Assembly: GCA_030830785.1 (NCBI GenBank)
Contig: JAURMI010000007.1
Span: forward strand, 1 to 49,382
DNA length: 49,382 nucleotides
Direction of reading: 5' to 3'
Source of the DNA: Crocinitomicaceae bacterium
Lineage (GTDB): Bacteria; Bacteroidota; Bacteroidia; Flavobacteriales_D; Crocinitomicaceae
Of this stretch, positions 33,409 through 42,760 are shown piece by piece. Position 1 is the stretch's first letter. Each line of letters opens with the position of its first letter. The translations under genes were made by a program, and so were the position numbers. The notes beneath the pieces were generated by a model. The model searched no databases, was not told the origin of the DNA, and worked only from the letters and a program-made list of their open reading frames with translations.

Positions 33409-35979
33409 CTAGTCAAAAACTATTGTCATTTCTACACGCCTATTTTTCTGACGCCCTTCCGGTGTTTCATTAGAGGCAATAGGTTTAGATTCGCCAAAAT
33501 ATTTTGTAATGAGTCGTGACGCTTCGATGCCCTGATCCATGAGATAAACCTTCAGTGCTTCGGCTCGTTTTTTCGAAAGTACCAGATTTAGGTTATCGTC
33601 TCCAACATTGTCTGTATGGCCAGCAATTTCAAGCCTCCAAGATGGTTTCTTTGTAAGTACTTCTGCCAATTCATTGAGCGAAGGTTTAGAACTTTCAAAA
33701 ATAATATCTTTATTGGTTTCAAATTCAAGATTATCAAACGCGGTTTTTAACACCTCAATAATCTCTTGTTCAATAACAGGACACCCTTTATTTTCTTTCG
33801 GCCCTGGAGTATTAGGACACTCATCGTCTTTGTCTAATAGACCATCATTGTCTGAATCTTTATAAGGACAGCCATTATTGGCTTTGGGACCTACGAGATT
33901 TGGACAGTCATCATCTTTATCAAGAATACCATCGCCATCCGTATCAGGCCATGGGCAGCCTTGGTTTTCTAAAGGGCCTGCAACCGTTGGGCAATCGTCG
34001 ACAAAATCAAAAAGTCCATCATTATCTTGGTCTGGGCAGCCTTGATTTTCTTTCGGACCAGCATTGTCCGGGCATGCATCTTCGGCATCGGTTATGCCAT
34101 CGTTATCCCTGTCTGGACAACCACGCAGTGCGGCAAGGCCAGCAATTGTGGGGCAATCGTCCTCACTATCAATTATTTTATCACCATCCGTATCAGGGCA
34201 GCCATTAAATTCTTTTAAGCCTGCCACTTCAGGGCATGCATCTTCACTATCTATAATTTTATCTCCGTCTGTGTCTGGGCAACCATTAAACTCCTTAAGA
34301 CCCGGAACATCAACGCAAGCATCTTCTGAGTCGGCAATTCCATCACCATCGGTATCTGGACAACCTCTAAACGCCCAGATGCCCGGAACATTTTTACATT
34401 CGTCCATTTTGTCCGATACTTTATCCTTGTCCTTGTCTTTGATGCGGTGATATAAGATGGGTAATCTTAAGCCAGCGTATATATCAATACCACTTATTTC
34501 TCCTTTGGCCTGTAAAATATTTATATCGTTGATGCCTAAGATTAATGGGCCAATACGAGTGGCCAATCCAGCGTGCAATCCTCTGTATTTATTATAAGCT
34601 AGTGGTAGATATACGCCAAAATATGGGCTATCAAAACTTGGAGTTAAGGAAAGTTGCGTAGCAACGTTAACTTTTGAATCTTTGTTTTTTGGAATCAAAT
34701 TTAACATTGCTGTTCCATTGATATAGAAATAACTAATAAGGTGATAATCTGCTTGAACACTTAGAGCCGTTGGCGTACGCATTTTAAATGTTTGTCCTGG
34801 ATCTTGAAGTGAAACCCATTCTGAATTATTTGCAGCACTAGACTCGTTGATTAATGAATCTATTACCATATCGAATGTTTGCAAATCTGTTGCAGTTTCA
34901 AAACGATGTAAATCAAAAAGCGTACTTGTATTGACTACAAAATTTCTACTCAAACCACCTTTGGTGAATTTCATGCTTCCCATATCTAAAAGTGATACAC
35001 CTAAGCGGGCCTTGTATTTGTTTTGATGGCGCATCCAAAGATCGGTTTTCCCATCCATGTCATATTTGAATTTGGTATAGTTTGGGCGCCATTCATACAC
35101 TGCTCCTATGTCTAATCCTAAACCAATGGAACTTGGTTTTAGGTAGTTTTTAATAGTAGATTGATCTATTAAACCGTTCATTCCGTCTGTGATAAAGTCA
35201 CCGACTTCTTTTGCATATCCGTAGTCAAAATTCCCATATAAATATTGAGAAGTGTCCTCATTTACGAGATTATAACTGAAATCATCTGTATGTACATATG
35301 CACTTGCAATTCCTAATAGTATTTTGGGTGAAATACCCACTTTTAAAAAGTGTTCGTTATTATCGACGAGCACTTGTCCAAAATTAAAGCCTAGCTCACT
35401 CCAAGTAAGATGGTCAACATTGATTAGTTCCTCATTGAGTTGAATATTCCAAAGATCTGGGTATTCGAGCCCTTCCTCTGCTAATACTGCAAGTTTAGGA
35501 TCCATATAGTCGACGTTGGTGATTGATCGCAAATTGGCAAAGGCGCCTATGGATGTTTGTTCGCCTACATGAAAGGCCAAATTAAATAAGTCGAGTCTGA
35601 AATTAATATTGGCCCCCAAAACTCCTTGTGAATTGGCATCATAATTGTGCACAATGAGCCTATCGATAAAAGTTGAAGCAGGATTAACCCAGCTGTTTAA
35701 AATAGCTGTGTCTGTCAATGAGCCGTACCACCAATGACCACCGCCCCCTTGCTCGGTGCGCATCTGATCGGCATCAAAATAACCAAAATTTTGAAAAGTA
35801 AATAAATTTAACGCAGGTAATGCGAGGTCCATTTTATAGCGCCCATCTACAAATGAGGCAGGATTTACTAAATTGCCTAAAGCGCCTGCGTAGTTTGAAC
35901 TATTTACGCCTAAATATGCTTGTCCCTTCACATTAAACGATAGTGTCAAAGCAAATAGAATTATGAGGTAATTTTTCAT
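33409..35979 (-). CDS. DUF5723 / thrombospondin type 3 repeat / OmpA protein
   Basis: 856 residues. A signal peptide (1-19) precedes a barrel-like DUF5723 region (about 20-510). Eight TSP3-type calcium-binding repeats follow (about 513-733), each of the form DxDGDGIxDxxDxC-PxxxG...GCP. The end (about 740-856) is an OmpA domain with IAGHTDNVGDD and RQKNRRVEMTI, which binds peptidoglycan. The protein thus joins an outer-membrane barrel to the cell wall through a stiff Ca-binding rod. Its ATG overlaps the preceding stop (ATGA), placing it last in the operon with the unknown 716-residue gene. Confidence 0.9.
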   Translation of the reverse strand: MKNYLIILFALTLSFNVKGQAYLGVNSSNYAGALGNLVNPASFVDGRYKMDLALPALNLFTFQNFGYFDADQMRTEQGGGGHWWYGSLTDTAILNSWVNPASTFIDRLIVHNYDANSQGVLGANINFRLDLFNLAFHVGEQTSIGAFANLRSITNVDYMDPKLAVLAEEGLEYPDLWNIQLNEELINVDHLTWSELGFNFGQVLVDNNEHFLKVGISPKILLGIASAYVHTDDFSYNLVNEDTSQYLYGNFDYGYAKEVGDFITDGMNGLIDQSTIKNYLKPSSIGLGLDIGAVYEWRPNYTKFKYDMDGKTDLWMRHQNKYKARLGVSLLDMGSMKFTKGGLSRNFVVNTSTLFDLHRFETATDLQTFDMVIDSLINESSAANNSEWVSLQDPGQTFKMRTPTALSVQADYHLISYFYINGTAMLNLIPKNKDSKVNVATQLSLTPSFDSPYFGVYLPLAYNKYRGLHAGLATRIGPLILGINDINILQAKGEISGIDIYAGLRLPILYHRIKDKDKDKVSDKMDECKNVPGIWAFRGCPDTDGDGIADSEDACVDVPGLKEFNGCPDTDGDKIIDSEDACPEVAGLKEFNGCPDTDGDKIIDSEDDCPTIAGLAALRGCPDRDNDGITDAEDACPDNAGPKENQGCPDQDNDGLFDFVDDCPTVAGPLENQGCPWPDTDGDGILDKDDDCPNLVGPKANNGCPYKDSDNDGLLDKDDECPNTPGPKENKGCPVIEQEIIEVLKTAFDNLEFETNKDIIFESSKPSLNELAEVLTKKPSWRLEIAGHTDNVGDDNLNLVLSKKRAEALKVYLMDQGIEASRLITKYFGESKPIASNETPEGRQKNRRVEMTIVFD

Positions 35980-38126
35980 TGTTTATTATATTGGATGAGG
36001 TATGTTCCTAAAAAAGTAGTTATCGAATATGCATTTTGGCCAAAGGCGCTTAATTGGAATTCTTGCTGCCCGTGACGCTTTTGTGTCTCGAGGTCTCTGC
36101 CGAGTTCGTCTAAAATATAAATTTGGTTGCCAACAGCATCTAAAAAGGCCAAAATTGATCTTTTGTTGGGCAATTTATAATGGGAGAATTGGCTGAGTTC
36201 TGTAGCTTTTAAAGTTTTTTCCCATTGGCGTTTCCCATCCAAATTGAATGCAAATATTGAAGTATTTCTTTTGAAAAGTAGCATTGGGTTGTCACTTTGT
36301 AAATAGGACCCTAAACAGCTAACGGAATTTGGAATTTTAAATTGCTTTTGATTATTCAAAGATATAACCGTTGCTGTTGAATTATCTATCTTAACCACAA
36401 AAGCACCTGTTTGATTTCCTACTAACACACAAGTTGAATCTACATTTTGTGTTTTGACACTACGTCTTTTGGTTAAATCAATTGTTTGGAATTGTTTGTC
36501 CGTTAATATACTTAAGTAGCTATTTGATGCTTGATAAAAGCAATGCATTTGTTTGGGAAGCCCATTTATTGCAAATTGTTTTATGAGGGCACCATTGTCA
36601 TTATACAATTGGACTGCATTCGCCCCATTGGTACAAATAAATTCTTTTTTCCCTTTATTTTCAAAAATTTGAACTTTTGTGCCTGCTTGATGGGTTAGTT
36701 TGTATATTATTTTACCGTTTTTATCATATAATTGAGCTTCGTTGGGTAGTTGCACACAGATCAATTGTGGGAATGATTTGATTTGGTAAATTTCCTTTAC
36801 TTCACCTTGGATCGCTTTTTCCCATTTTCGAAGTCCATTTTGATAACCAACCAATTGCATATTTTCGGTATAAACTATTGTGTTGCCTCTTTGATCAAAT
36901 GAAGCAAAATGAAGCACACGGAAACCAGGGTTCATTACAAAATAATCTCGAACATCATCATTTTGATCGATGACTTGGTTGCTATATTTCGTGTAATTGG
37001 TTTTAACCAATTGATTCCCTAAATAACTTAAGGTCTGTTTTAACCCCTTTTCAACAAAGCGTGCGCTAACTTTTTTGGGCATTTGGGAAAATAATCGGTT
37101 TGTTTTTTGCTCATTTTGAGACAAGGTTTGCCCTAAACGTGATGCCCCAAGTGCTTGATCTAGAAGGGCTTTGTTTGGGCTAGCAAAACCATATTGCCCA
37201 GAAACTGCTATATGCCAAGTAGTATTTAGATTACTCACTAAAGAAGAAAACTTTAGATTGTCGAAAGAGGCAGTTTCATTATTTAATTCTTCTTTTTGAA
37301 AGAACTCATTTAATGTTTGTATTGGATTTGCATTTTCTTTAAAATCAAAAATTATCAAACTAGAATTGTCCATCTTTAAATGTACAAATCCACTTTTGAT
37401 ACATTGCTCCCACGGGCTAGTTGCAAACTCTTTATCCTTTTGTAAAGCATAGCTTTTGTCGTAGAAATAATATGAATCGAAAAAATCGGGAACAATTTCA
37501 CCGAATATTAATCGATCGTCTTTTTTCTGAAATTTATTAGACTTATCAATGGTTTTTGTATAACGATAATAACCGTCCTTTTTACGATAGGTTTCAGTCA
37601 GTTTTATTTGGTGATTTTCCCAACTGAACCAAGCATAACTCGCTTTGGAACTCAGGGTTAACTGATTTTTTTTCGGAATCGGAAGTTCATCTTGATATAG
37701 GATTAATTGATTTTTTTTATAATATCCATGTAGTTTGCCAAATTCAAATTTTTTTAGTCGACCAATTTGAAGCGGAAACATCCCATTATCAAATAGTTGA
37801 ATAATCTCCCTTTGGGTCCAATTGCCTTTTTTTTCAATTAAAAATTTAGTTTTATTGGCACTAAAAAACAAAGTACATGGTTCCTTAAGTTTTTTTATGA
37901 TGGAATAATATAAATTTTGGTTTAATTCAGTGGTCGTGATTCCTTCATTATCCCAATCGAGTGAAGAGGGATCTTGTACAACATAAATAATTTTATCATC
38001 TGGTTTAAAAAAATATCTAAAGTCAGATAATCGCTCATCTAAAACCAAATCAAATGAGCTGTAAATCACCCAACCTAGGGCCAAAATTCCAAGTAAAAAA
38101 AGAATTAGGCGTTGTCTCATTTTCAT
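35976..38126 (-). CDS. Membrane-anchored protein of unknown function with C-terminal propeller-like region
   Basis: 716 residues from the ATG at 38126; the TTG at 38219 would add 31 residues that are not signal-like, and a promoter element lies just before 38126. A single N-terminal helix (about 5-23) anchors it, leaving a large periplasmic part. The N-terminal half has no recognised motif. The C-terminal half repeats short beta blades (GNTIVYTENMQLVGYQ, AQLYDKNGKIIYKL, AVQLYDNDGALIKQF-like), suggesting a beta-propeller. No catalytic motif is seen. It lies between rnhB and the DUF5723-OmpA gene, which it overlaps by 4 bp. Confidence 0.7.
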   Translation of the reverse strand: MKMRQRLILFLLGILALGWVIYSSFDLVLDERLSDFRYFFKPDDKIIYVVQDPSSLDWDNEGITTTELNQNLYYSIIKKLKEPCTLFFSANKTKFLIEKKGNWTQREIIQLFDNGMFPLQIGRLKKFEFGKLHGYYKKNQLILYQDELPIPKKNQLTLSSKASYAWFSWENHQIKLTETYRKKDGYYRYTKTIDKSNKFQKKDDRLIFGEIVPDFFDSYYFYDKSYALQKDKEFATSPWEQCIKSGFVHLKMDNSSLIIFDFKENANPIQTLNEFFQKEELNNETASFDNLKFSSLVSNLNTTWHIAVSGQYGFASPNKALLDQALGASRLGQTLSQNEQKTNRLFSQMPKKVSARFVEKGLKQTLSYLGNQLVKTNYTKYSNQVIDQNDDVRDYFVMNPGFRVLHFASFDQRGNTIVYTENMQLVGYQNGLRKWEKAIQGEVKEIYQIKSFPQLICVQLPNEAQLYDKNGKIIYKLTHQAGTKVQIFENKGKKEFICTNGANAVQLYNDNGALIKQFAINGLPKQMHCFYQASNSYLSILTDKQFQTIDLTKRRSVKTQNVDSTCVLVGNQTGAFVVKIDNSTATVISLNNQKQFKIPNSVSCLGSYLQSDNPMLLFKRNTSIFAFNLDGKRQWEKTLKATELSQFSHYKLPNKRSILAFLDAVGNQIYILDELGRDLETQKRHGQQEFQLSAFGQNAYSITTFLGTYLIQYNKQ

Positions 38127-38132
38127 TTTTTT

Positions 38133-38140
38133 CAAATATA
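38133..38140 (-). promoter_or_regulatory. -7 promoter element of the 716-residue gene
   Basis: TATATTTG on the minus strand ends 6 nt (AAAAAA) before the ATG at 38126. No clear -33 TTG is present. It supports 38126 as the start. Confidence 0.5.
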
Positions 38141-38215
38141 CTAATCGGCAGTGGGAAACATTTCTAATTTGTTTTTTTCTAATTAACACCAAGATGTTTA
38201 CACACCCACCCTCGA

Positions 38216-38830
38216 TCAATCAAAAAGTTTTAGACTTACTTGTGTTTCCAATAGTTTAAAAGTCTTTCTATGAAGAGGGCAAGGGCCAAAATTAGTAATG
38301 GCTAGACGATGTGTTTTTGTTGGATAGCCTTGGTTTTTATGCCATCCGTATTCTGGGTATAATTCACTTAATTCACTCATTATTAAATCTCGTTCCGTTT
38401 TTGCCAAAATACTAGCAGCTGCTATGCTTGCAAATTTAGAATCCCCTTTGATTATACACTTGTGTTCTATATTTTGATAGTTTTTAAAACGATTCCCATC
38501 AACGATAATAAAATTTGGTTTTTGACTTAAATTGTCAATTGCTCTATGCATTGCAAGAATACTTGCGTTTAAGATATTGATCTGATCAATTTCATTATGA
38601 TCGGCTATCCCAATTCCAAAAGCCAAAGCATGCTTGTGAATTTGATGTCTCAATTCCATTCTTTTTTTTGCGCTGAGTTGTTTAGAATCATTGAGGGCAG
38701 CAATCGGATTGGCGGGGTCTAGAATTACTGCAGCCGCAACAACCGGTCCCGCTAAGCAGCCACGACCTGCTTCATCGCAACCAGCCTCGGGCCATTGTTC
38801 AGATTGAAAAGGTAAGATTAAACTATTCAC
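38216..38830 (-). CDS. rnhB: Ribonuclease HII
   Basis: 204 residues, GTG start. RNase HII removes ribonucleotides from DNA and RNA primers. The N-terminal motif EAGCDEAGRGCLAGPVV gives catalytic D19 and E20; the other acidic residues are D111 (IIVDGNRF) and D130 (KGDSKFASIAAASILAK). The end has the YGWHKNQGYPT and H-R-TF segments of the family. It precedes the unknown 716-residue gene by 89 bp, and diverges from a small exported protein gene. Confidence 0.96.
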   Translation of the reverse strand: MNSLILPFQSEQWPEAGCDEAGRGCLAGPVVAAAVILDPANPIAALNDSKQLSAKKRMELRHQIHKHALAFGIGIADHNEIDQINILNASILAMHRAIDNLSQKPNFIIVDGNRFKNYQNIEHKCIIKGDSKFASIAAASILAKTERDLIMSELSELYPEYGWHKNQGYPTKTHRLAITNFGPCPLHRKTFKLLETQVSLKLFD

Positions 38831-38884
38831 ACTACCAAAATATTGAAATAATTTGTAGTTTTAACCTTATCTAATTTTATACGA

Positions 38885-39256
38885 ATGAAAAAGCTATCAC
38901 TTCTCATATTGGTCTTTGGGCTGAATTTTGTAGTTTTTGGTCAAAAATCGCTCACTGCGGTTGCTCCTTCGAACCAAGAATTAATAAGTGGCATACAATC
39001 AGGCCATATTCAGATGACACTTCCTTCAGAAATTAGTGAAGAAAATGTAATAATGTATTCAAAGTATTACACCAATATTTTTACGGTTGATTTCGATGCT
39101 AAAACCAATATCGCGAGTTTCCATATGCTTTCAAATGATGCTAATTCCAGACGCGTTATCTTGCGTTTTTTAAGTGCAAATCAGATTGTTAGTGTGCAAG
39201 TGGATTCAATGAAATACGATCTTGGAACTTTTTTTGATAAATACCTTAATGATTAA
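38885..39256 (+). CDS. Small exported protein, function unknown
   Basis: 123 residues with a signal peptide (1-20, ending VFGQ). The mature part of about 100 residues has a mixed alpha/beta pattern (ISEENVIMYSKYYTNIFTVDFD, split by a turn) and no cysteines or motif I recognise. It is 22 bp upstream of the DUF4920 lipoprotein gene, so both are probably on one mRNA. Its start is preceded by TAATTTTA, one mismatch from the -7 consensus. Function unknown. Confidence 0.75.
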   Translation: MKKLSLLILVFGLNFVVFGQKSLTAVAPSNQELISGIQSGHIQMTLPSEISEENVIMYSKYYTNIFTVDFDAKTNIASFHMLSNDANSRRVILRFLSANQIVSVQVDSMKYDLGTFFDKYLND

Positions 39257-39278
39257 TAACTAAAGAGTTATTCGTCAA

Positions 39279-39770
39279 ATGAAATTAATATTCGTAGCAT
39301 TAAGTCTTCTAGTTTTCGTTTTTTCTAGTTGCAAAAGTACACACATCGCATACAAGCATTATGGCCCTGTTGAGGTCGACACGACAAATACCATCTCCTT
39401 AGATCAGATGGTTGCCAATTTTAAGGCAAATCCTCAAAATAATATCTATACCTTCCAAGCACCTTTAATGGGTGTTTGTCAGACTGCAGGATGTTGGGTA
39501 AGTGTACAGCCTTCAAATGCAGAGCCTATTCGGGTTCGATTTAAGGATCATTTTTTAATACCGCCTCAAACCGAGATAAACTCCATGGCATATTTTCATG
39601 GTCGTGCCTATTTCGATACGCTATCCGTTGAATTACAGAAACATTTTTTAGAAGATGCGAAGGCTTCTCAAGAGGAGATAGATAAAATCACTACACCTGT
39701 CATTGAACTTAATTTTGAAGCAGATGGCGTTTGGGTGCGTAAAATTAATTCTTCAAAGCCAAATAAGTAA
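39279..39770 (+). CDS. DUF4920 lipoprotein
   Basis: 163 residues. The lipobox (FSSC) gives the lipidated C18, so the protein is anchored at the outer or inner membrane. The pair C-x4-C in MGVCQTAGCW and the following RVRFKDHFLIPP and GRAYFD segments match DUF4920, a Bacteroidota family of unknown function that may bind a metal or cofactor with its cysteines. It follows the 123-residue gene, and its 3' end overlaps the antisense 54-residue membrane protein gene by 26 bp. Confidence 0.85.
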   Translation: MKLIFVALSLLVFVFSSCKSTHIAYKHYGPVEVDTTNTISLDQMVANFKANPQNNIYTFQAPLMGVCQTAGCWVSVQPSNAEPIRVRFKDHFLIPPQTEINSMAYFHGRAYFDTLSVELQKHFLEDAKASQEEIDKITTPVIELNFEADGVWVRKINSSKPNK

Positions 39771-39909
39771 TTCCAACTGAGCTCATAAGAATTACAGCAG
39801 TAAGCCACCACATTCTTGCTGGCATTAAAAATAAGGTAACCATATTTACGGGTATGAGCAATATTGCCAACAAATGAAATCTTCCTTGATTTTTATTTTC
39901 TGAAATCAT
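39745..39909 (-). CDS. 54-residue two-helix membrane protein
   Basis: 54 residues from the ATG at 39909. Upstream in-frame starts would extend it through the antisense end of the cyclo-ligase gene, so the short form is preferred. Two hydrophobic helices (about 13-29 and 35-51), separated by PARMWW, would form a membrane hairpin. Its start overlaps the end of the 5-FTHF cyclo-ligase gene by 17 bp in a different frame, and its end overlaps the convergent DUF4920 gene by 26 bp. I do not recognise the family. It could be a real coupled gene of the ppiD operon. Confidence 0.6.
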   Translation of the reverse strand: MISENKNQGRFHLLAILLIPVNMVTLFLMPARMWWLTAVILMSSVGITYLALKN

Positions 39910-40462
39910 AAATCCCACTAGGTGTATAACATATATGCAAGGGAATATCTTCTTTATGCAGATCTGAAATTTCGATAAATTCATCAAATAAATGCAGTCC
40001 AATAAAAACGCATTCAGGCTTACATAGTTTTAATAAGCGATCGTAGAATCCTTTTCCATATCCAACACGATGACCATCTGAGTTAATGCCCAATAGAGGG
40101 ACAATAACATAGTCTAACTTATTTGCTAAAATGCTTCGTCCATATTTGGGTTCGGGAATACCGTAAGAACTTATTTGCAACTGATTGGGATGCTGGTAAT
40201 GATAGAGGGAAAGACTAAAGTCTGTAAAATTTGCCTTGGACAAAATAGGATGGCCACCTTTTAAAATGATGTCTTCTAATAAGCCATAAGTTGAAATTTC
40301 TTTTTGTTGCTCAATAGGTAGGAATATACTGACGTATTTGGCACTAAAACTAATTGAATCCAACACAAGCGCCTGTACTTGTGCTGAAATCTTTGAAAGA
40401 TCGTAGGGGCTTAGCTCGGCACGTTTAGCCTTATAGAGTTTGCGAATCTCAGCCTTAGTCAT
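39893..40462 (-). CDS. 5-formyltetrahydrofolate cyclo-ligase
   Basis: 189 residues. It converts 5-formyl-THF to 5,10-methenyl-THF with ATP in one-carbon metabolism. The N-terminal KAEIRKLYKAKRAEL, the central KANFTD segment, and the C-terminal VPLLGINSDGHRVGYGKGFYDRLL, with the ATP-binding glycine-rich and YDR parts, are family features. It follows the PpiD-like gene by 5 bp, so it is in its operon, and precedes the small membrane protein. Confidence 0.93.
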   Translation of the reverse strand: MTKAEIRKLYKAKRAELSPYDLSKISAQVQALVLDSISFSAKYVSIFLPIEQQKEISTYGLLEDIILKGGHPILSKANFTDFSLSLYHYQHPNQLQISSYGIPEPKYGRSILANKLDYVIVPLLGINSDGHRVGYGKGFYDRLLKLCKPECVFIGLHLFDEFIEISDLHKEDIPLHICYTPSGIYDFRK

Positions 40463-40467
40463 ATTTT

Positions 40468-42696
40468 TTAAAAGCGAACACCCAATTCAGACAACTTTCG
40501 GTTGTCTACCACTTCGGCTTTCTTTCGCAAGGCGCCCATGGCTTGCCCTTCAACTTGATTTGTAATGGCTTGAATGAGTTGTTCTTTTTCAGCTTTATAG
40601 TTCGTGGTTGCGGGCGCTTTTGTACTACTTTTCAATTGAATAACATAAACACCAGATTCACCTTTAAGGGGTAGTGTACGCTGACCATTTTTTAGTGCCC
40701 CCGAAAATAAATTTCCAATTATCGTTGGTTCAAACCCTGCATTGGAAATCTGTGGATTACCAAATGTAATTTCAGCGTCGATTACCGGTGTATTGAATTT
40801 TTTGGAGATGTCATTAAGGGATTTACCGGCCATTTGATTAATAAATCTTTTAGCTTTTTTCTCTTGAATCAGTTCGCGTTCCATTTGCGCACGCACATTT
40901 TCAAATAAAGGTTCTCCTTCAGGACGAATTACACTAATCATTCCTATAACATATTTGTCTTTGTCACGAATAGGGGAGAGGGTAAGACTACCAACTGCTG
41001 CATCAGCAGAATAAGCCATTTCTAACAAGCGATCACGGGCCATTGTTGTTGTGAAGCCATAAACTTTTGGTGCTTTGTCCTCAATTTGTATCACACGAGA
41101 TACATAATTTGCACGCGAAACAATGGTATCGAATAAAATCGCTTTTTTGTATGGATTCTGTTCCTTAGTGATTTTTCGATCTAATTTTAATAAAATACCA
41201 TTCACTTCACTTTCCTTTTCTGCAACAGTTTCCTCCGATGGTTTAAACGTTTGGCTTATTGAGGCCAAAAGCGGGAATTTAGAAGAAGAGCGTTCTAGAA
41301 CTTCAATAATATGATATCCAAAATCTGTTTTTACCACGCCAATTTTTCCTATCGGTGCACTTGCACAATAGCCTCCAAATTCACTCACCATGTCGCCTTC
41401 TAAGAAATCCTCATATACCCCACCTTTGTCTTTTGATCCTGGGTCTTCAGAGTACTTTAAAGTAATTTCATCCCAGTTGTCATTATTTAAAATAGCAGCA
41501 AGGCTATCTGCTGTTTTCTTTTTAGCGCTAATCACAGTCTCTTCGGTCGAGTTATTAGTCCCAATAAGAATATGTCTGGCCTTAATACTTGCTGGAGTAA
41601 ATCCAATTACTTTAGATAACACCATTTTTTCTTTTGAAGCATAAGGACCTACCAACTGTCCTAATGTTGCCATTTTAAAAATGGTATCAAGACTCATTGG
41701 ATAGGTCTGATATCGATCAGCTTTGGAGTGACCATCAGGCACAGCTGTTGCACGTTTATCACTGAAATAGATTGGCGACTCACTATTTTTAGCAATATAA
41801 GCAGAGTCATTAGCCGCATTTTCAAAGCCGGTGCGAAGCGAATTCATTTTAGAAAAGAATACAGATGAATCTGCTTTAGATGGGGCAATACTCACATCAA
41901 ACATTTTAACATCTCGACTTGCATTGCGAACCAAGTATTTTTTATCCGCCTTGTGAGCTTCGTAGAAATTCTTTAATTCATTTTCTGAGATTTTAATGTC
42001 CGCATCAGATATTTCAGTGTAACGACGAACGACAAACGAGATATTTTTTTTCTCATTGTTTGCTAAGTACTGATCTTTAGCTTCTAAATCTGTAACAAAA
42101 ACTCCTTGTTTGAGCAATCCAAAGTACTTTTCTGTTTTTCGACGGTCCGTATGATAAGCTTTGAACCCATTCCACTGATCAAGTGCTTGTTGTTCCTTAG
42201 ATTTTTTTAGGTTATCTAATGTGGCCTTGAGTTTTACGCGTCCATTTTCAATAGATTGAGGAGTTTGAATACCGGTAAGCGAATCGGTAAAAAACTGACT
42301 GAGATCTTGAAGCACATTGAATCCATCTTTTGCCATCCAATAGGCATCTAATTCCCTTTCTGAAACACTTATTCCTAACTTTTCATATTCTTTACTCAAA
42401 ATCGTAGAATCGACCAAAAAATTCCATGCTTTGTCAGCGGAAGCTTCCATATCTGCATCAGTAAAAGCTTTTCCATTTTGCATTGCTTGATTGCGTTCTT
42501 GATCTTGAAATTTAGCACTAGCCACACTATAGCTAGCAGGGTCAACTTTTTCACCTAATACAAGACCTATTCCATATTCTCCTTCACCAAAGCCGAATAA
42601 ATTTTGATAGTCATTGAGTATGAAAGCTAATAATGCAATTCCTATAATCGCAACGAGTAAACCAGATTTTGCGCGAATTTTTCCAATTAATGCCAT
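40468..42696 (-). CDS. PpiD-like periplasmic peptidyl-prolyl isomerase/chaperone
   Basis: 742 residues. A single N-terminal membrane helix (about 12-30, start MALIGKIRAKSGLL) is typical of PpiD/SurA-N-type proteins in Bacteroidota. The long chaperone-like helices surround a parvulin domain at about 372-465 (ARHILIG, EDPGSKDKGGVYEDFLEGDMV, TDFGYHIIEVLE). It assists folding of outer-membrane and exported proteins after Sec translocation. It is the first gene of the operon with the cyclo-ligase. A near-match -7 element (CAAATTTG) lies 8 nt before the ATG. Confidence 0.93.
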   Translation of the reverse strand: MALIGKIRAKSGLLVAIIGIALLAFILNDYQNLFGFGEGEYGIGLVLGEKVDPASYSVASAKFQDQERNQAMQNGKAFTDADMEASADKAWNFLVDSTILSKEYEKLGISVSERELDAYWMAKDGFNVLQDLSQFFTDSLTGIQTPQSIENGRVKLKATLDNLKKSKEQQALDQWNGFKAYHTDRRKTEKYFGLLKQGVFVTDLEAKDQYLANNEKKNISFVVRRYTEISDADIKISENELKNFYEAHKADKKYLVRNASRDVKMFDVSIAPSKADSSVFFSKMNSLRTGFENAANDSAYIAKNSESPIYFSDKRATAVPDGHSKADRYQTYPMSLDTIFKMATLGQLVGPYASKEKMVLSKVIGFTPASIKARHILIGTNNSTEETVISAKKKTADSLAAILNNDNWDEITLKYSEDPGSKDKGGVYEDFLEGDMVSEFGGYCASAPIGKIGVVKTDFGYHIIEVLERSSSKFPLLASISQTFKPSEETVAEKESEVNGILLKLDRKITKEQNPYKKAILFDTIVSRANYVSRVIQIEDKAPKVYGFTTTMARDRLLEMAYSADAAVGSLTLSPIRDKDKYVIGMISVIRPEGEPLFENVRAQMERELIQEKKAKRFINQMAGKSLNDISKKFNTPVIDAEITFGNPQISNAGFEPTIIGNLFSGALKNGQRTLPLKGESGVYVIQLKSSTKAPATTNYKAEKEQLIQAITNQVEGQAMGALRKKAEVVDNRKLSELGVRF

Positions 42697-42760
42697 TTGA
42701 ATACAAATTTGAGTCTGCGAATATATGAAGTTTTACGGAGAGCCCCAAGGAATATTGCAC

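Noticed and set aside
39255..39272. Hairpin AATAACT-AAAG-AGTTATT between the 123-residue and DUF4920 genes
   Set aside because: The stem is AT-rich and short and no T-run follows; it is likely chance or only a weak mRNA structure.
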